Source: Corynebacterium sp.
GTDB taxonomy: Bacteria > Actinomycetota > Actinomycetes > Mycobacteriales > Mycobacteriaceae
Reading direction: 5' to 3'
Length of the DNA stretch: 8,849 bases
NCBI GenBank assembly: GCA_030450335.1
Contig: JAKDIS010000102.1
Span: 1 to 8,849, forward strand
Below, in pieces: positions 6,096-8,849 of this stretch. The notes beneath the pieces are model-generated. The model did not search any database and was not told the DNA's origin. It saw only the letters and a list, made by a program, of their open reading frames with translations. Numbering within the stretch: the stretch's first letter is position 1; each line of letters begins with the position of its first letter. Both the position numbers and the translations under genes were made by a program.

Positions 6096-6971
6096 ATGGC
6101 GAACTACGACCTGTACACCGAACTTCAGCTCGACAAGGACATGCCGCCGCGGGAGATCGCGGAGGTCCTCGACTCCCGCCTGTCCGACCTGCGCGGTCGG
6201 GGATTCAGCGGTGACTCGCCCGAGGTAGACCAGATGCAGACCGCCAGGGCGATCCTCGGAGACCCGTACAAGCGCGACCTCTACGAGGCCGCCCTCAACG
6301 GGCCGCAGGACGACGTCGTCAACATCCGGTGGCTGCACGACCTCGCGGACACGCAGTCGCCGAACGTGTCCGGCGGATACGACCTCGTCGGGCAGGGTGT
6401 CGACCCGGACGTCACGCGGGAGAATCCTGTCGTGTCGGAGCAGGAACCGCTGATCGGCCAGGACGCCCCGGATCTGGGCGAGTCCCCCACGGAGACCGTG
6501 CAGGACGCCCCCGACTATCAGGACGACCCGGACAACCAGGATGCGCAGGACGCGCCGGCGCCGAACTCGTGGCAGCAGCCCGCTGCGTCCTCTGTGCCCG
6601 GTGGCTACCGCGGGCCGCAGCACGCCGCACCGAACAACCAGTTCCAGCAGGCGCCGGGTCAGGCACCAGGTCAGGCACAGGGACAGGCGCAGCGCCAGAC
6701 CCCGCAGCTCGACACGAGCACCTGGGGCGTCGGGTCGCGGTCCCGCAGCGAGTCGAAGCTGTACCTCTCGCTGCTGGCGGTCATCGTCGTCGGCATGATC
6801 TACCCGCTCATCGTCCTGCTGACCGCCGGAGCCAGCGACGTGAACGCCGGGCTGTCGGTGATGAAGGCCACGCTGTTCACCCTCGCGCACGTCGCCGCCT
6901 GGGTCAGCATCAACGAGATCATCTGGGGCGTGCGCAAGATCGTGGCGCCCGACAACCGTTCGGAGCAGTAG
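6096..6971 (+). CDS. Degenerate J-domain-like protein with two C-terminal membrane helices
   Basis: This 291-aa protein begins with a segment (2-68) resembling a DnaJ J-domain: YDLYTELQLDKDMP, an amphipathic helix, then ILGDPYKRDLYE at 53-64, like the closing helix of J-domains. The catalytic HPD tripeptide expected between them is absent (RGRGFSGDS lies there), so DnaK stimulation is unlikely. Residues 86-160 are acidic and Pro-rich, and 160-205 are Gln/Pro-rich with a QAPG/QAQG repeat. Two membrane helices follow (about 222-243 and 259-279), with both ends predicted inside. The ATG at 6096 is chosen over an in-frame GTG at 6057 because AAGGA at 6086-6090 is 5 nt before it, conservation-like sequence begins at MANYDLY, and the GTG lies inside the 11-bp repeats. 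The next gene starts 1 nt after its stop. It may be a membrane scaffold; the function is unknown. Confidence 0.75.
   Translation: MANYDLYTELQLDKDMPPREIAEVLDSRLSDLRGRGFSGDSPEVDQMQTARAILGDPYKRDLYEAALNGPQDDVVNIRWLHDLADTQSPNVSGGYDLVGQGVDPDVTRENPVVSEQEPLIGQDAPDLGESPTETVQDAPDYQDDPDNQDAQDAPAPNSWQQPAASSVPGGYRGPQHAAPNNQFQQAPGQAPGQAQGQAQRQTPQLDTSTWGVGSRSRSESKLYLSLLAVIVVGMIYPLIVLLTAGASDVNAGLSVMKATLFTLAHVAAWVSINEIIWGVRKIVAPDNRSEQ
6648..6692 (+). repeat. Coding low-complexity repeat, QAPG/QAQG
   Basis: Residues 185-199 of the J-domain-like protein are QAPGQAPGQAQGQAQ, repeated 12-base units of the form CAGGCnCnGGG or near. It is probably a flexible linker between the inner domain and the membrane helices, and a likely site of length variation between strains. 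Confidence 0.7.
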
Positions 6972-6972
6972 C

Positions 6973-7644
6973 TTGACGGACACCGGCACGCAGGACGCGA
7001 CGGCGACCCCGTCGAAGGGGCGGGTGGCGCTCGGCCAGGCCCACGCGTTGGCGACCCACCACCTGGTCGTCGCCGCGGCGACGGGTGTACTCGCCCTGCT
7101 GGCGGTAGTCGGACTCGCCCTGCCCTGGGGCAGGACCGTGATCACCGCGGCCACGGCCGGGGCGACCGGCTCGACCGGCGCTGAGGACTCCGACATGGTG
7201 TTCACCATCTCCGGCTTCGGTACGGTCACCGGTGCGTTCCACTCGATCGGGCTGCAGGAGACCTGGGTGGACGCGACGCTCCTGTCGCTGGCCTGTGGTC
7301 TGCTTCTCCTCGTCCTGGCTGCGGCCGTGCTCATCGGATTCACCGCGCTGCGTCGTATCGCTTCGGTGGTGGTCGCCGTCTGCGGAGCAGGTTTCATCGG
7401 GTACGCGGTCTACGGGCTGGTCACGGCACTGGGGGTCGACGACGAACTCTTCTCGACCGACGGCGGACCCAGCGGGCAGGACGCTGAGATCCTGCGGGCC
7501 CTGCTCGATTCCGTCCGCACGACGACGGGCCCGGGGGAGTACGTGGTGCTCGTCGCCGGCATCCTGCTGCTGGCGCTGGGGGCGTACTTCGCGCTGCGCT
7601 CGTCCTACCCCTGGTCGGCGGCACGTGGGGAAGTCCGGTCGTGA
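6973..7644 (+). CDS. Unrecognised four-helix membrane protein
   Basis: This 223-aa protein has a polar inner N-terminus (1-30) and four predicted membrane helices at about 31-52, 102-124, 130-152 and 190-208. Predicted outer loops are 53-101, rich in Thr, Ala and Gly, and 153-189, acidic; both ends would be inside. Cys108 and Cys137 lie within the membrane. No catalytic or transport motif is seen and I do not recognise the family. The start is TTG at 6973, the first usable codon after the preceding stop at 6971, with GGAG at 6962-6965 and a 7-nt spacer; no ATG occurs before residue 75. It overlaps the next gene by 4 bp (GTGA), so all three genes of this set are probably translated together, and it may assemble with one of them. 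Confidence 0.75.
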   Translation: MTDTGTQDATATPSKGRVALGQAHALATHHLVVAAATGVLALLAVVGLALPWGRTVITAATAGATGSTGAEDSDMVFTISGFGTVTGAFHSIGLQETWVDATLLSLACGLLLLVLAAAVLIGFTALRRIASVVVAVCGAGFIGYAVYGLVTALGVDDELFSTDGGPSGQDAEILRALLDSVRTTTGPGEYVVLVAGILLLALGAYFALRSSYPWSAARGEVRS

Positions 7645-8270
7645 CTCCCGGCGGGCGGCAGAGCCCGTGGATTATCGTCGGTATCATCGCCGGTGTCGTC
7701 GGCATCCTGGTGCTGGTCGCCGCGCTCGTGCTGGCGTTGACACTGTGGTCTGCGCGTTCGGGGGAGGACGCGACTGCCGCGGACGACGCCGCCCTCGAGC
7801 TGACCTCGGTGCAACGCTCGCCGGAGTCTGAACAGGCGTCGGAGACGTCCTCCCCGGACGCGACGCAGGACACCGAGACCGTCACGGTCACCGCCGGGCA
7901 GGCCGAAACCCGAACCCAGCCGGAGTCCCCGTCTGAGTCTGAGCCGGAACCCCAGCCGGAACCCCAGTCGGAGCCGGACGACGGATTGGCGTGCGACGGC
8001 CGTGGGGTGCTCATCGTCTCCTCGGTGATGGGGAATAGCCCCACCTTCCGTTCGGAGGTGGACGGCGCGGTCGCGGCCAACCCGGGGGCGGTGTTGCTGG
8101 AGCCCGGGCACTGTCCCTCCCTGAGGCCGGGCGTGGACGGCACGACGGTCCACCCGGTCGTCGTCGACTACGGCGACGACCGGGAGGCGTTGTGCGCTGC
8201 CGCTGCGGCGACCCCGGGGAGCAACGCCCGGCTGCTGGACGGGGACACCTCCTACTCCAGCCCGTGCTGA
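7641..8270 (+). CDS. Membrane-anchored protein with outer four-cysteine domain
   Basis: This 209-aa protein has a short inner tail, one membrane helix (about 10-36), a long acidic Ser/Glu/Pro/Gln-rich stalk (about 40-114, ending in EPEPQPEPQSEP) and a compact outer domain (116-209). The domain starts CDGRGVLIV and has four cysteines: Cys118, Cys158 (in GHCPSLRPG), Cys185 and the C-terminal Cys209, enough for two disulphides. A VVVDYGDD segment lies at 173-180. I recall similar domains in corynebacterial surface proteins and kinase tails, but cannot assign a function; no protease or hydrolase motif is seen. The GTG at 7641 overlaps the previous stop by 4 bp, with a purine-rich GGGGAAG at 7627-7633. 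The layout (helix, stalk, Cys domain) matches the protein at 3652 and the outer half of the kinase, which suggests a shared surface-sensing role. Confidence 0.75.
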   Translation: MTPGGRQSPWIIVGIIAGVVGILVLVAALVLALTLWSARSGEDATAADDAALELTSVQRSPESEQASETSSPDATQDTETVTVTAGQAETRTQPESPSESEPEPQPEPQSEPDDGLACDGRGVLIVSSVMGNSPTFRSEVDGAVAANPGAVLLEPGHCPSLRPGVDGTTVHPVVVDYGDDREALCAAAAATPGSNARLLDGDTSYSSPC

Positions 8271-8274
8271 GGCG

Positions 8275-8849
8275 TCACGGCGGATCCCCGCTGGTCGTCG
8301 TGTCCTTGTCCTTGCTCCCGTTGCTCCCCGGTTTCTTCTCTCCCGTCCTCTTGCGCAGTTGATCACGGTAGAGGCGGCGCCTCGCGGCACCGGGGTGGCG
8401 GCGCACCGTGGGGTGGTCGTTGTGTACGGCGGTCCGTGTCGGGTCCTCGCCGACGGGCGGTGTCCAGATGACCCGGCGCCCTGTGCCGTCTTCGGCGGTG
8501 ACGGTCCACCACCGGTCCGGGTTGGTGCGGGAGTCGTCCACCCGGGCGTGCATGGCGGGTGAGACCAACGTCAGGTTGTCGAGGTCGGTCGCGCCGCCGG
8601 CGCTCCACCCGTCGATGTGGTGGACGTGGCAGTGCGCGGGGGCGCTGTCGGTGCCCGGTGCCGAACTGATGCCCTCCTCGCCGACGAGGGCGAGGTACTG
8701 GTCCAGGCTCCCCAGTCTGCGGGAGCGGCCGAAGCACAGCGTGCGGCCGTCCACGCCGAGAACCTGCAGGCAGGTCTCCAGGCGGTCGGTGTCCTCCAGC
8801 AACGTCGCGGCGGGGACGTGCACGCCCACGTCCGTCAGCGCTGTGCCGG
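8275..8849 (-). CDS. HNH endonuclease (DUF222-associated type), C-terminal part, cut by window edge
   Basis: The minus-strand frame is open to the window edge, so only the C-terminal 191 or so residues are seen; relatives are usually about 400-500 aa with an N-terminal DUF222 region, which would lie outside. Numbering from the GTG at 8829, the HNH core is CHVHHIDGW at 67-75 (paired His70-His71), followed by GGATDLDNLTL with Asn85 and by His94 in MHARVDD, the expected third metal or catalytic residue. Structural cysteines common in this family, in GC..PGCD before the core and in the LC..HH after it, are replaced (EGISSAPGTD at 52-61; LVSPAMH at 88-94). The tail is Lys/Asp/Ser-rich. Such genes occur in many copies in corynebacterial genomes and can be linked to mobile elements. 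Its stop is 4 nt from the stop of the convergent gene. The upstream GTG is probably not the true start. Confidence 0.88.
   Translation of the reverse strand, partial: GTALTDVGVHVPAATLLEDTDRLETCLQVLGVDGRTLCFGRSRRLGSLDQYLALVGEEGISSAPGTDSAPAHCHVHHIDGWSAGGATDLDNLTLVSPAMHARVDDSRTNPDRWWTVTAEDGTGRRVIWTPPVGEDPTRTAVHNDHPTVRRHPGAARRRLYRDQLRKRTGEKKPGSNGSKDKDTTTSGDPP
8278..8293. terminator. Weak candidate terminator hairpin between convergent genes
   Basis: CGGCGG (8278-8283) pairs with CCGCTG (8288-8293), with one G-T pair, around an ATCC loop, 7 bases after the plus-strand stop. On the plus strand it is followed by a T- and G-mixed tract rather than a T-run. It lies within the 3' end of the minus-strand gene. 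It is the only hairpin noted near the convergence point, and its efficiency is doubtful. Confidence 0.22.

Noticed and set aside
6012..7397. 461-codon open frame on the minus strand
   Set aside because: It runs through the repeat-bearing spacer and opposite two genes with ribosome binding sites and membrane helices; its translation has no domain and no supported start.

Overview
The window is GC-rich, densely packed, and uses GTG or TTG as well as ATG starts. With its short intergenic gaps, 4-bp stop/start overlaps and an HNH endonuclease of the actinobacterial DUF222-associated kind, it looks like an actinobacterial chromosome, most likely Corynebacterium or a close relative. The genus is an inference from protein style; no rRNA or marker gene is present.

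Layout: (1) 1-90 is a short upstream region with two inverted repeats and a possible promoter. (2) 91-2875 is a three-gene sugar-type ABC importer: a lipoprotein binding protein, an RbsC-type permease and a single-domain ATPase, each joined to the next by a 4-bp overlap. (3) 2888-3595, 12 nt further on, encodes an FHA-like protein with a C-terminal helix-turn-helix-like region. (4) 3652-5939 is a translationally coupled pair: a membrane-anchored protein with an outer Cys-containing domain and a transmembrane Ser/Thr protein kinase with its own Cys-containing outer domain. (5) 5940-6095 is a non-coding spacer with a small palindrome, a 14-bp tandem repeat and a degenerate 11-bp tandem repeat. 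(6) 6096-8270 is a second coupled set of three membrane proteins: a degenerate J-domain-like protein with a Gln/Pro-rich linker and two membrane helices, a four-helix membrane protein, and a membrane-anchored protein with an outer four-cysteine domain. (7) From 8275 to the window edge, on the minus strand, is the 3' part of an HNH endonuclease gene that converges on the previous gene with only 4 nt between stops.

How they may work together (inference): the kinase and the two single-span proteins place Cys-containing domains outside the membrane. The kinase would signal inside by Ser/Thr phosphorylation, and the FHA protein could read phosphothreonine and, through its C-terminal region, act on DNA. 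The FHA gene sits between the importer and the kinase pair, which suggests transport and phosphosignalling are linked. No sugar-catabolic gene, PP2C phosphatase, RNA gene, CRISPR array or insertion sequence was seen. No stretch over 300 bases lacks a gene.
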